A stretch of DNA of 64,000 nt, taken from contig NZ_JAGEVG010000013.1 in the NCBI RefSeq assembly GCF_017581925.1, forward strand, positions 1-64,000, read 5' to 3'. A model generated the notes under the pieces. It was not told the origin of the DNA and made no database searches. It saw only the letters and a list, made by a program, of their open reading frames with translations. The stretch comes from Gelidibacter pelagius (GTDB lineage: Bacteria > Bacteroidota > Bacteroidia > Flavobacteriales > Flavobacteriaceae). The translations under genes were made by a program, and so were the position numbers. Of the stretch, positions 17,429 to 26,205 are shown piece after piece (positions within the stretch are counted from its first letter, which is position 1; every line of letters starts with the position of its first letter).

Positions 17429-18289
17429 ATGATTTCTATACTTTTTCCGACGGATTTTTCTAAAAACTCAATGAATGCCATCACCTATGCATTGGAGTTT
17501 TTTAAATATGAAAAGGTTGAGTTTTATTTTATGCACGCCTATCAAAAGGATGTGTATGATCATGAGGATTTGGTGTCTCGTGACAATTTTGATGCTATTT
17601 TGGAGCGAGTGAAGACGGAATCAGAAGCCAGTTTGAAAGAACTGCTAAAGAGAGTCAACGAAATAGCTCCAAATCCGCGATATACCTACCACAGTATTTC
17701 GGCTTTCGGCACACTGGTAGAGGAGGCCAACAACATTGCCGACACCAAAAATATCGACTTGATCGTTATGGGAACGAAAGGAAAGTCCGATGATCGTAAA
17801 ATTGTTTTTGGAAGTCAGACCTTCCAAGTCTTGAAATATGTACAATGTCCGGTATTGGCCATTCCAAAAAACTATACCAACACACAGCCAAAGCGTATTT
17901 TGTTTCCAACCGATTATCTCATTCCATACAAACGAAGGGAATTAAAGTTGTTATGTGATTTGGCAGCGCCTTACAGAAGCATTATTGATGTCTTATATGT
18001 CTCAAAAATTGAAAAATTATCGATGAGGCAAGAAGACAATCAAACCTTTATGAAAGGAACGATCTGTAAAACTGAAATAAACTTTATCACTGCAAATAGT
18101 AGAAAAGTGGCTGAAACCATTCAGGAGTATATCAAAAAGAACGATGTTGATATGTTGGTCATGGTCAATACACAGCATTCTTTCTTAGAAAACATGTTGT
18201 TTCCTTCCAATATCGATAAAGTAAGTCTTGATCTTAAGATTCCGCTATTAGCAATGCAAAATTCGACACGTTCAACACCAGCATCTTAA
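17429..18289 (+). CDS. Universal stress protein, tandem two-domain (USP 2)
   Basis: 286 residues. N-terminal UspA domain ILFPTDFSKNSMNAITYALE with nucleotide-binding motif GTKGKSDDRKIVFGS; C-terminal domain opens ILFPTDYLIP and lacks the motif. First gene of what looks like a four-gene run (USP 2 to USP 5) with gaps of 9, 13 and 58 bp, transcribed from the dyad-bearing promoter at 17360-17402. The last residues (NSTRSTPAS) are a short tail not seen in its paralogues. Function is inferred from family only. Confidence 0.92.
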   Translation: MISILFPTDFSKNSMNAITYALEFFKYEKVEFYFMHAYQKDVYDHEDLVSRDNFDAILERVKTESEASLKELLKRVNEIAPNPRYTYHSISAFGTLVEEANNIADTKNIDLIVMGTKGKSDDRKIVFGSQTFQVLKYVQCPVLAIPKNYTNTQPKRILFPTDYLIPYKRRELKLLCDLAAPYRSIIDVLYVSKIEKLSMRQEDNQTFMKGTICKTEINFITANSRKVAETIQEYIKKNDVDMLVMVNTQHSFLENMLFPSNIDKVSLDLKIPLLAMQNSTRSTPAS

Positions 18290-18298
18290 CAAGTGATT

Positions 18299-19147
18299 AT
18301 GAAAAACATACTCTTACCAACTGATTTTTCTGATAATTCTTTGAACGCCATCAGGTATGCCATCCAGCTTTTTGAAAATGATCAGTGTACATTTCATTTG
18401 TTCAATGCTTATACCCCTGTTGTTTATGATCTGACCTATGTTTTGCTTAGTCCTGCGCAATTTGGTCTTCGCGATCCCATAAGAGCTGCCTCTCAAGAGG
18501 GTTTAGATAAACTTACTACAGAACTTAAAGAAGAGTTTGGCACCAATCCAAACCATAAATTTGAGACCATTGCCAGGTTTGAAACGCTTATTGCAGGGAT
18601 CAAAGAATTGATCGTTGAGCGAAATATTGATCTTGTTGTTATGGGGACCAAGGGTGCAACAGGCGCAAAGAAAATATTGTTTGGTTCGAATACGGTTCAA
18701 GTATTTAGAGAGATTAAGTTTCCCGTATTGGCAATTCCTTCAAATTTTGATTATGTGGTACCGAAGGAGATCTTATTTCCAACCGATTTAGAAGTGCAAT
18801 TCAGTACCGCACAACTTCAAGTACTTAAAGCAATAGCGAAGTTACACAGCTCAAGAATTAATGCTTTGCACGTAAGTACCGGATATGGCTTGAGTGATGA
18901 GCAAGATCGCAATAAGACCATGCTGCCAACTTTTTTCGAAAGAATGGCCTATGAGTTTCACGATGTTGAAGATATGGAGATTCCTGCAGCTATTAACAAA
19001 TTTCAGGAAGAACACGACATCGACATGTTGGTAATGGTTAATAATAAACATTCGTTTTTTGAGAATCTATTTTTTAAGGACACCATCAATCAAATTGGTT
19101 TTTATTTGAACATTCCGTTTCTCGTTATTCCTTCAAAACAGCAATAA
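18299..19147 (+). CDS. Universal stress protein, tandem two-domain (USP 3)
   Basis: 282 residues from the ATG at 18299; a GTG two codons upstream (18293) is possible but would spoil the conserved MKNILLPTDFSDNS start. Nucleotide motif GTKGATGAKKILFGS in domain 1; domain 2 opens ILFPTDLEVQF. It starts 9 bp after USP 2 and is probably co-transcribed. Within domain 2 it keeps the DMLVMVNNKHSFFENL stretch shared with USP 2, USP 4 and USP 5, showing these four arose by duplication and diverged. Confidence 0.92.
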   Translation: MKNILLPTDFSDNSLNAIRYAIQLFENDQCTFHLFNAYTPVVYDLTYVLLSPAQFGLRDPIRAASQEGLDKLTTELKEEFGTNPNHKFETIARFETLIAGIKELIVERNIDLVVMGTKGATGAKKILFGSNTVQVFREIKFPVLAIPSNFDYVVPKEILFPTDLEVQFSTAQLQVLKAIAKLHSSRINALHVSTGYGLSDEQDRNKTMLPTFFERMAYEFHDVEDMEIPAAINKFQEEHDIDMLVMVNNKHSFFENLFFKDTINQIGFYLNIPFLVIPSKQQ

Positions 19148-19160
19148 AAATTAAAATATC

Positions 19161-20003
19161 ATGACACCAGAAAAAAATAATATTTTAATCCCAACAGATT
19201 TTTCGGCCAATGCATGGAGTGCTGTGGTATATGCATTAAATCTATATGCCGAACAGGATTGTACCTTCTATTTTTTAAATTCCATATCACTGGCCCATGC
19301 CGACTCAAGATCCTATATTACTGCTAAGTATTTGGAAACTTTAACCGAAACTTCAAAAAATGAGTTAAATGCATTGAAGGATCGAGCAGCGCAGTTGAAT
19401 AGTAATGCCAAGCATAAATTTGAGGTCATAAGCACTTCTGAAGAGATCACGTTGGCGATAAAAAGAGCGGTAAAGATTAATAATATAGACTTAGTCGTTA
19501 CGGGGACCAAAGGCGTAACTGGGGTTAATAGGTACTTTTTAGGAAGTAATACGGTCAAGATTATTCAGAGTTTGAAGAGTTGTCCAATGATTGCCATCCC
19601 GAATGCCTATGAATTCAAAGTTCCGAAGCATATTGCATTTCCAACGGATTTTACCCGTGTTTACGAAGCCAAAGAGTTACAGGCGTTGCTCAATTTTGCC
19701 GATTTGCATCGTGCCCATATCTATGTTTTGCACATCAATTTGCAAAGTGAATTAAATGAACGACAAGAAGCCAATATGAGAGACCTCCAAGCGCATTTGG
19801 TAAATCATCAATATACGTTTCATTGGATGGAGAAATCTGGGACAAAATCTGATGAGATCAACGAGTTTGTCGCAGACTTTAATATAGATGTGCTTGCTAT
19901 GGTAAATTACAGACACAGTTTTGTTGAAAGAGTCATCAAAGAACCGGTAATTAAAAAGATTGGATTCCAGCCGATAGTGCCGTTTTTGGTAATTCCAGAA
20001 TAA
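19161..20003 (+). CDS. Universal stress protein, tandem two-domain (USP 4)
   Basis: 280 residues, start MTPEKNNILIPTDFS at 19161, 13 bp after USP 3. Motif GTKGVTGVNRYFLGS in domain 1; domain 2 opens IAFPTDFTRVY and ends PIVPFLVIPE. The residue before the motif is T (VTGTKG) where most of its paralogues have M (VMGTKG). Likely in the USP 2-5 operon. No own promoter is seen. Confidence 0.91.
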   Translation: MTPEKNNILIPTDFSANAWSAVVYALNLYAEQDCTFYFLNSISLAHADSRSYITAKYLETLTETSKNELNALKDRAAQLNSNAKHKFEVISTSEEITLAIKRAVKINNIDLVVTGTKGVTGVNRYFLGSNTVKIIQSLKSCPMIAIPNAYEFKVPKHIAFPTDFTRVYEAKELQALLNFADLHRAHIYVLHINLQSELNERQEANMRDLQAHLVNHQYTFHWMEKSGTKSDEINEFVADFNIDVLAMVNYRHSFVERVIKEPVIKKIGFQPIVPFLVIPE

Positions 20004-20061
20004 AGGGGGCGAATTCCAAATTTCAAATTTCACAAATCATATTGAAAATAAATAAACATCC

Positions 20062-20916
20062 ATGAAAAGAAAAATATTATTGCCTACGGATTTTTCAGAG
20101 AATGCGCTACAGGCCATCAAATATGCCTTGGAACTTTATAAAGATCAAGAGTGTATTTTCTATCTCTTAAACGTTTTTTTTATAAACCCCACCAATCTTG
20201 AAAGTCTGATTGGGATGGAACCGGGCAGCGATCTGTATGAAGCCACAAAAAGCAACTCTGACCGTCAGCTGGCCAAATTGTTAAGTGAAGTGGCCTTTAA
20301 TGACAATGGAAATTCGAAACATAGCTTTCAAACAATTTCGACTTTTAACGAACCATTACAGGCCATTAAAAACATTGTAGAAGAAAAGGACATTGAGTTG
20401 ATTGTGATGGGAACCCGTGGCCAGACCAATGCCAGAAGTAAGATTTATGGCAGTACAGCTATCGATGTTATGGAAAAAAACAGAAATTGCCCAGTGATTG
20501 TGGTGCCACAACTGGCTAAGCGTGAAATTCCAAAGGAGATTGTTTTTCCAACAAATTATAAAACCAATTTCAAGAAACAGGAATTAAAACATTTGATCAA
20601 TATTGCTAAAAGCAGCAATGCCTCAATAAAAATATTGCATGTTTCTGAAGATGGCAAATTGAACGAGCAACAGACGAACAACAAAAAACTACTGGACGAA
20701 TATTTTGAAGAGGTCAGCCACTCTTTCCATTTGTTGAGTCAACTGTCTGTTCCTGCTGCCATTAATTGTTTTGTGGAAAGCAGAGAAAGTGATATGGTTG
20801 CCTTCATAAATAGCAAGCATTCATTTTTTGCGAGTATCCTCAACCAGCCTCTTGTAAAAGGCATTGCCTATAGTTCTAAAGTACCGATTTTGGTGATGCA
20901 TGATCTGAAGAATTGA
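20062..20916 (+). CDS. Universal stress protein, tandem two-domain (USP 5)
   Basis: 284 residues, start MKRKILLPTDFSENALQAIK. Nucleotide motif GTRGQTNARSKIYGS in domain 1; domain 2 opens IVFPTNYKTNF, with N replacing the usual D. The 58-bp gap after USP 4 contains only an AATTCCAAATTTCAAATTTC repeat-like stretch and no dyad or -7 element, so it is probably the last gene of the operon. Following it is a GAACAAAG-type low-complexity array. Confidence 0.91.
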   Translation: MKRKILLPTDFSENALQAIKYALELYKDQECIFYLLNVFFINPTNLESLIGMEPGSDLYEATKSNSDRQLAKLLSEVAFNDNGNSKHSFQTISTFNEPLQAIKNIVEEKDIELIVMGTRGQTNARSKIYGSTAIDVMEKNRNCPVIVVPQLAKREIPKEIVFPTNYKTNFKKQELKHLINIAKSSNASIKILHVSEDGKLNEQQTNNKKLLDEYFEEVSHSFHLLSQLSVPAAINCFVESRESDMVAFINSKHSFFASILNQPLVKGIAYSSKVPILVMHDLKN

Positions 20917-20933
20917 GTTGATAGAATTCAGTA

Positions 20934-20992
20934 TTAAGAACAAAGAATTAAGAACAAAGAACAGAGAGCGAAGAACAAAGAACAAAGAAACA
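20934..20992. repeat. AAGAACAAAG-type short tandem repeat
   Basis: About six imperfect units of a 9-10 bp purine-rich motif (AGAACAAAG, AGAATTAAG, AGAACAGAG, AGCGAAGAACAAAG) directly after USP 5. Non-coding. Confidence 0.7.
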
Positions 20993-21047
20993 AGACTTTA
21001 AGTAGAGGTAGTGTCTTCTCATGTTTTTTCACCAGCTATTTCACGAA

Positions 21048-21093
21048 GCAGACTTTCAGTCTGCCAATATAAAACTATGGATTTGAAATCCAT
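21048..21093. repeat. Pair of REP-like palindromes in convergent spacer
   Basis: GCAGACT-TTC-AGTCTGC at 21048-21064 is a perfect 7-bp hairpin. ATGGATTT-G-AAATCCAT at 21077-21093 is a perfect palindrome. They lie between convergent genes (USP 5 and the propeller protein) and could also help terminate transcription, but no T-run follows. Palindromes of this kind recur in Bacteroidota spacers. Confidence 0.6.
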
Positions 21094-21117
21094 GATGGCT
21101 TATTTACTGTTGATAAG

Positions 21118-22758
21118 TTACTGTTTTACTATTTTCATAGTGGTTTTTTGACCTTTACTGTTTTTCAATTCTGCCACATACATCCCTGCAGGTTGCTGAA
21201 GATCCAAGGCAATGTTTGTGGTGTTTTTAAATTGTTTCTCCATCACCAACTGTCCCGTTATGGAAAACAAACGGAGTTCAATAATGTCTTGAAGCGTATT
21301 AAATTTGATATGGATTGGCCCCTGAGTTGGATTAGGGTGCATAGACACTTGGATACCCTGTAATTGATCATCCAATCCAGCCGTTTCTTGGTTCCACTTC
21401 AGTTGATACCTGTTATAACTGTATTCTGATTTGAGATTGAACGTATTTGGGCCGGGATCAAAATCAATTTCCGATCTAAAATGACCCGAGGCGTAAATGC
21501 TGCCTGAAGCATCCAGCGCTATGGCTTCGCCATAATTACGTAGTGTAGGTCCGCCCAATTGATAGGCCAAAACATAATTTCCTGCCGCATCAAATTTATT
21601 GATATAAGCATCATGCCAAGAACCAGAATTAAAAATAACTTGGTCATCACCGGGATCAAAGTCGATATTACCACGGAATGAACCCGTGGTATAGACATGG
21701 CCCAAAACATCCACAGCAATGGATGTTGCGTTAGAATTAGGTCCTGGTAAAAACTTTTCCCAAGTGACTACGCCTGTAGGATTAAGTTTAACGATTCCAA
21801 TGCCTGGGCCACCGCCACCAATGTAGATGTTTCCAGTCGTATCTGTTGTTACTGCTCTTCCAGCGATGTTATTTGGCAGTGCTGTGACCCATTCAAAGTT
21901 TCCGCCAGCATCGAGTTTCAATACAAAACCAGAAGCACCTGTAGCTCCTGACGAGGTCAGCTCAGCGATACCATCACCTGGGTCAAAGTCCACGGTGCCC
22001 GTAAAGTATCCGGTCAAAAAAAGATTGGATCCGCTGTCAATGGTCAAGGCCTCTCCGCGATCAAAACTCTCAGAACCAATGTGTTTGACCCATTGAAAAT
22101 CGCCCGTAGTACTCAATTTTAAGATGAAGATATCTGTTTGACCTTTGGAAGTAAGCATGCTGTTACTAGTGCCTGGATCAAAATCGACCGTTTTTTCAAA
22201 TTCACCGGTAACAAATACATCTCCCGAATGATCCACTACAATCGCATGACCAGTATCATTCGTAGCGCCGCCCATCTGTTTCGCCCAGAGAAAGTTGCCC
22301 TCTGAGTTAAGTTTACAGACAAAGATGTCTTTAACGCCATTGGAGGTCAAGTTATAAACCTCAGATCCTGGATTGAAATCGGCCGTACCTTGAAAGTTTC
22401 CGGTGAAATAGACGTTCCCAGAGCCGTCCACTGCTATTGCTGTTCCTTCATCATCTTCAGTTCCCCCTATTCTTTTGGCCCAGACGAGGTCTCCAGAAGC
22501 ATCATATTTACTGACATAGATGTCAAGACCTCCAACGGAACTCAAATTCAAAATATCCGAGCCTGGATCAAAATCTACTGGGCCGCTATAGAAATGGCCT
22601 ATACTGTAAATATTTCCCAAATCATCCAATGCCATCGAGCTATTATATGTAGCTCCGTTAAGTCCTCCGGTGGCAAAGGCCCAATCAAATGTAGGGGCTT
22701 GGGCATTGCTAGTAGTCCATAGGGAGCCACACAGGATGGCGATAAGTAATTTTTTCAT
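21118..22758 (-). CDS. Secreted beta-propeller-repeat (SBBP-like) protein with type A sorting domain
   Basis: 546 residues; signal peptide MKKLLIAILCGSLWTTSNAQA. Six clear repeats plus one decayed repeat (around IYIGGGGPGIGIVKLN) of about 55 residues, each with G(N/D)(I/V)Y.(T/S)G.F, then (V/I/A)DF(D/N)PG and a closing (L/F).W.K..GG. The last ~75 residues are a type IX type A sorting domain: MHPNPTQG, then LFSITGQLVME and GMYVAELKN, ending KIVKQ. It is therefore probably secreted and anchored at the cell surface. It is a paralogue of the next gene, 30 bp upstream. The ligand is unknown. Confidence 0.88.
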   Translation of the reverse strand: MKKLLIAILCGSLWTTSNAQAPTFDWAFATGGLNGATYNSSMALDDLGNIYSIGHFYSGPVDFDPGSDILNLSSVGGLDIYVSKYDASGDLVWAKRIGGTEDDEGTAIAVDGSGNVYFTGNFQGTADFNPGSEVYNLTSNGVKDIFVCKLNSEGNFLWAKQMGGATNDTGHAIVVDHSGDVFVTGEFEKTVDFDPGTSNSMLTSKGQTDIFILKLSTTGDFQWVKHIGSESFDRGEALTIDSGSNLFLTGYFTGTVDFDPGDGIAELTSSGATGASGFVLKLDAGGNFEWVTALPNNIAGRAVTTDTTGNIYIGGGGPGIGIVKLNPTGVVTWEKFLPGPNSNATSIAVDVLGHVYTTGSFRGNIDFDPGDDQVIFNSGSWHDAYINKFDAAGNYVLAYQLGGPTLRNYGEAIALDASGSIYASGHFRSEIDFDPGPNTFNLKSEYSYNRYQLKWNQETAGLDDQLQGIQVSMHPNPTQGPIHIKFNTLQDIIELRLFSITGQLVMEKQFKNTTNIALDLQQPAGMYVAELKNSKGQKTTMKIVKQ

Positions 22759-22788
22759 AATAGTTTATTTTTTTGGTTAATAGTTGTT

Positions 22789-24510
22789 TTAATTTTTCAC
22801 CAATTTAACCGTGGCTTTTCGACCTTGACCATCTTTTAGTTCAAGCAGGTAAATACCGTCGGCTTGCTGAATCTCAAACGGTAGATTTTTAAGGTGTTGG
22901 AATCGTTTTTCCATAAGCAGTTGGCCTGAAAGCGTATATAATTTGACGTTTACAGAAGTTTGTAGAGTGCTGAATTCAATGGAGAATTTGCCTTTGGTGG
23001 GATTTGGATGTACTATAAAATTATCCAAAAGTGAATTTTCAACGAGATCAAGTGAAGGAGTACTGAATTTCAGAATGAAGATGTCCCAATAGCCTTCGGC
23101 GGTAAGCAGATATTCACTACCTGATGGATTAAAATCAACTCTTCCTTCAAAATCGCCAGTACAATAAATAATATCACTGTTATCAATGGCAATTGATTTT
23201 GCTCGCGTCCAATAAGCGCGCCCTCCGTAGGAGTGCTTTGCCCACATAAAATCACCATCGGACCGAAGTTTTAATATAAACATATCATTAAGATCTCCAG
23301 TTAAATTGGTGATACCTTCTCCTGGATCAAAGTCTACGGTTTCCCCAAAATTCCCGAGTATATATACATTGCCGCTGTCATCTGTTTTTACGGAGTTTCC
23401 CATATCCGGCCTTGGTCCCCCAATTTGCTTTACCCAGAGCAAGTCACCGTTTGTATCGAGCTTTTGAATGAAGATATCCGATGCTCCTGCCGATGTCAGA
23501 TTAGTAGTTCCTGCACCGGGATCAAAATCTGCCGTGTCGCTAAAACTACCGGTGATATACACATTGCCATCCAAATCGACGGTGAGTGCATTTCCTCGAT
23601 CTGCAGTTTCTGATCCCATCTGCTTCACCCAAAGAAGGTTGCCATCGGCGTTAAGTTTCTGTACAAAAATATCACTATCACCTTTCGATGTTAAATTGAC
23701 GGTTCCTTCACCGGGATCAAAATCTACGGTTTCCCAGAAGTAACCGGTAGTAAAGACATTGTCATTTGCATCTGTGGCTATCGAATAGCCAATGGCAGTA
23801 GATGCGCCGCCCATTTGTTTTACCCATATTAAATTGCCGTTGCTGTCAAGTTTAAGAATGAAGATGTCATCACCTCCAAATGACGTCAAGTTGACGGTGC
23901 TTTCTCCCGGATCAAAATCCACAGTGCCAGAAAATCCTCCAGTCATTAAAATATTGTCATTGGTATCCGTGGTGATAGAATTTGCTCTTGAGAATCGATC
24001 TCCCACCATATGCTTTGCCCAAATGAAGTTGCCATCAGCATCAAGCTTGAGTACAAATATGTTTTGTGTGTACGGAGTCCCTGTTCCGGTGGTCAAATTA
24101 AAAGTGCCTTCGCCTGGATCAAAATCTACGGTTTCAGCAAACATTCCGGTAATATATAGATTTCCCGAGGTATCGATGGTAATGTCGTTCGCTTCATCAC
24201 CTGTTGCACTACCAATGCGCTTTGCCCATAAAAACTCGCCTTTGGAATTAAGTTTTTGGATAAAGATGTCGAAAAATCCGGCGGAGGTTAGATTATAGGT
24301 GTCTTCACCAGGATCGAAATCAATGGTGTTTTCAAAATACCCAACGGTATACACATTGCCCTCCACGTCGGTGACAATTGAATTGCCTGATTCTCGACCT
24401 ACAGTTCCCATTGGGATCAACCAGTCCAATTCTGGAGTTTGGCTAAATAATAAGGTAGGTATTGACAGTAGCACTGTGAATAAGAATAATATTTTGATTT
24501 TTATTTTCAT
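22789..24510 (-). CDS. Secreted beta-propeller-repeat (SBBP-like) protein with type A sorting domain, paralogue
   Basis: 573 residues; signal peptide MKIKIKILFLFTVLLSIPTLLFS. Seven repeats with VDFDPGEGT.NLTS....DIF(I/V)(Q/L)KL cores, more regular than in its neighbour, then a type A sorting domain (VHPNPTKGKFSIEFS, then LYTLSGQLLMEKRF and GIYLLELKDGQG, ending KLVKN). It lies 30 bp from its paralogue and 3 bp from the remnant of a third copy, so the locus is a tandem gene family that has been expanding and decaying. Confidence 0.88.
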   Translation of the reverse strand: MKIKIKILFLFTVLLSIPTLLFSQTPELDWLIPMGTVGRESGNSIVTDVEGNVYTVGYFENTIDFDPGEDTYNLTSAGFFDIFIQKLNSKGEFLWAKRIGSATGDEANDITIDTSGNLYITGMFAETVDFDPGEGTFNLTTGTGTPYTQNIFVLKLDADGNFIWAKHMVGDRFSRANSITTDTNDNILMTGGFSGTVDFDPGESTVNLTSFGGDDIFILKLDSNGNLIWVKQMGGASTAIGYSIATDANDNVFTTGYFWETVDFDPGEGTVNLTSKGDSDIFVQKLNADGNLLWVKQMGSETADRGNALTVDLDGNVYITGSFSDTADFDPGAGTTNLTSAGASDIFIQKLDTNGDLLWVKQIGGPRPDMGNSVKTDDSGNVYILGNFGETVDFDPGEGITNLTGDLNDMFILKLRSDGDFMWAKHSYGGRAYWTRAKSIAIDNSDIIYCTGDFEGRVDFNPSGSEYLLTAEGYWDIFILKFSTPSLDLVENSLLDNFIVHPNPTKGKFSIEFSTLQTSVNVKLYTLSGQLLMEKRFQHLKNLPFEIQQADGIYLLELKDGQGRKATVKLVKN

Positions 24511-24513
24511 AAT

Positions 24514-24669
24514 TTAGGATTTGATGAGTTTAAGAGTGGTTTTAGGTCCTTGATTGTCTTTTAATTCAAGTAAATAAATGCCATTGGAAAGCAGCGATTG
24601 CTCGAGTATAGCAGCGGAAATGAAGGATAGGAAGAAATGTGTCGTAAAAAAGGTAAAATTTTCTTGCAT
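24514..24669 (-). pseudogene. Collapsed third SBBP-like gene: signal peptide joined to last residues of sorting domain
   Basis: 51 codons from the ATG at 24669. The start (MQENFTFFTTHFFLSFISAA) looks like a signal peptide. The end (GIYLLELKDNQGPKTTLKLIKS) is almost the same as the end of the adjacent paralogue (GIYLLELKDGQGRKATVKLVKN). All propeller repeats and most of the sorting domain are missing, which fits one large internal deletion. The frame stays open, so a short product is possible, but it would lack a usable sorting domain. An upstream in-frame ATG at 24744 adds 25 unconvincing residues. Confidence 0.75.
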
Positions 24670-24887
24670 AGTTTTTGGTTTAAGATTTCTGGAAATTATT
24701 GTTCTCTCTAATTCACATCGGGAGACCTTCTGAAATGTCAGCATGATTTATCAATTATTTTTTAAGAATGTTTGCAATTTGGTTTTTGGCTTATCAAATA
24801 GCGGATGGATTGTTCTCTTTTGCGGAAATCCGTATTAAAATCTATCATTTATTCTTAAGTTTAGGGGCTGATTAAAACAATAAAATA

Positions 24888-24997
24888 CTAATGCGCTTTT
24901 AAGGGTTTTCCATCTTTAATGCCAAAGGTTTTCTTGTTTTGAACTTGGTTGCCATTGACGAAAAGAGCGTAACCATAGCTTTTGAATTCAGACCCTA
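24888..24997 (-). pseudogene. Orphan C-terminal coding remnant (function unknown)
   Basis: The minus strand reads 37 or so clean codons (GSEFKSYGYALFVNGNQVQN, then KKTFGIKDGKPLKAH and TAG) with no start codon and an in-frame stop just upstream near the SbcD start. The composition is protein-like, with alternating hydrophobic residues and no repeat character, so I read it as the surviving tail of a gene cut away, possibly in the same rearrangement that collapsed the adjacent third propeller gene. I do not recognise the family. Confidence 0.35.
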
Positions 24998-25008
24998 ATT
25001 GATTTTAC

Positions 25009-26202
25009 ATGAAAATATTACACACTGCCGATTGGCATATAGGCAAACAGTTACATAAGGTGGACTTGTCCGAGGATTTGGAGTTGTTTTTTGATTGGTT
25101 ATTGGATACGATTGCGAAAGAAGACATCGATTTGCTTTTAGTTTCAGGGGATGTATTTGATCAAGCCAATCCCTCGCAAGCCTCGTTAAAGCAGTATTAT
25201 GGATTTTTAAAACGCATGCTCGGTACCGATTGTAAAATTATCTTGACCGGAGGGAATCACGATTCTGCCTCTGTTTTAAATGCGCCAAAAGACATTCTTG
25301 GGTTTTTGAATATTGATGTGATTGGGGGCGCTCCTGAAGATATAAACGATCTGTTTATAAAATATACTAAGAAAGACGAGCAGGTGGTGATTGCAGCCGT
25401 ACCTTTTTTAAGGGATAAGGATATCAGGAATGCCGCGGCTGGGGAATCTTATGCTGATAAGATTGAGCAGATTCGGGAGGGAATTAAATCCTATTTTTCT
25501 AATATCAATACGCATTATCATCAGCAGCACCCTGGAATTTGCTTCATAGTAATGGGCCATTTATACGTGCAGGGCGCTCAGGTTTCTGAAAGTATGAGGG
25601 ATATTCAAATCGGCAATCAGGCTGGGGTATCCGGAACTGTTTTTGGCGATGCACCTCATTATGTAGCTCTGGGACATATCCATAAACCTTACGCCGTTTC
25701 AAAAAATGTCCATTATTCTGGATCTCCAATTTGTTTGAGTTTTAGTGAAAAAGAAGAGGTCAAACAGGTCAATATTATTTCAGTTAGTGGACAACATGTT
25801 GAGGTTGACATTGTGCCCATCCCTAAGTTCAGAAACTTAATCACTTTTCAAGGCACACTCGAAGACGTTAAAACGCTATTATATGCCTATTCGCCCATTA
25901 CGAATCTGGTTTCCCTTGCTGAAATCATTATAAATGAACCCGATGAAAATATACAGATCCGTCGTGATTTGGACGACCTATTGGAAAACTATGAGAATGC
26001 ACATCTTAAAATTGTAAAATCAAAATTGAATTTTCTCAATAAAATCCGAGGAGCCTCAGAAGCTTTTGAGCCTGGAATAAGTGTTGCCGATGTGACGCCT
26101 ATGGAAATGTTTGAAAAACGACTGGAGCTGGATGGCCATCAGGAAAACACCGAGGAATTAAAAAATGCATTTCGTCAAATTTTAGAAGAGCTTAACCTAT
26201 AG
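25009..26202 (+). CDS. sbcD: Exonuclease SbcCD subunit D (Mre11-type nuclease)
   Basis: 397 residues. All calcineurin-like phosphoesterase motifs of SbcD/Mre11 are present: TADWHIGK at the N-terminus, SGDVFDQ, GGNHDS, a VMGHLYV stretch and ALGHIHKP. A C-terminal capping domain follows. With SbcC it forms an ATP-dependent double-strand exonuclease/endonuclease that opens hairpins and protein-blocked ends. sbcC starts 3 bp after its stop. Given the many palindromes in the surrounding spacers, such an enzyme would have substrates nearby. Confidence 0.96.
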   Translation: MKILHTADWHIGKQLHKVDLSEDLELFFDWLLDTIAKEDIDLLLVSGDVFDQANPSQASLKQYYGFLKRMLGTDCKIILTGGNHDSASVLNAPKDILGFLNIDVIGGAPEDINDLFIKYTKKDEQVVIAAVPFLRDKDIRNAAAGESYADKIEQIREGIKSYFSNINTHYHQQHPGICFIVMGHLYVQGAQVSESMRDIQIGNQAGVSGTVFGDAPHYVALGHIHKPYAVSKNVHYSGSPICLSFSEKEEVKQVNIISVSGQHVEVDIVPIPKFRNLITFQGTLEDVKTLLYAYSPITNLVSLAEIIINEPDENIQIRRDLDDLLENYENAHLKIVKSKLNFLNKIRGASEAFEPGISVADVTPMEMFEKRLELDGHQENTEELKNAFRQILEELNL

Positions 26203-26205
26203 TTT

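Noticed and set aside
23468-24298. Long plus-strand ORFs opposite the SBBP-like gene
   Set aside because: They are periodic antisense shadows of the VDFDPG repeats; the minus-strand frame has signal peptide, repeats and sorting domain.
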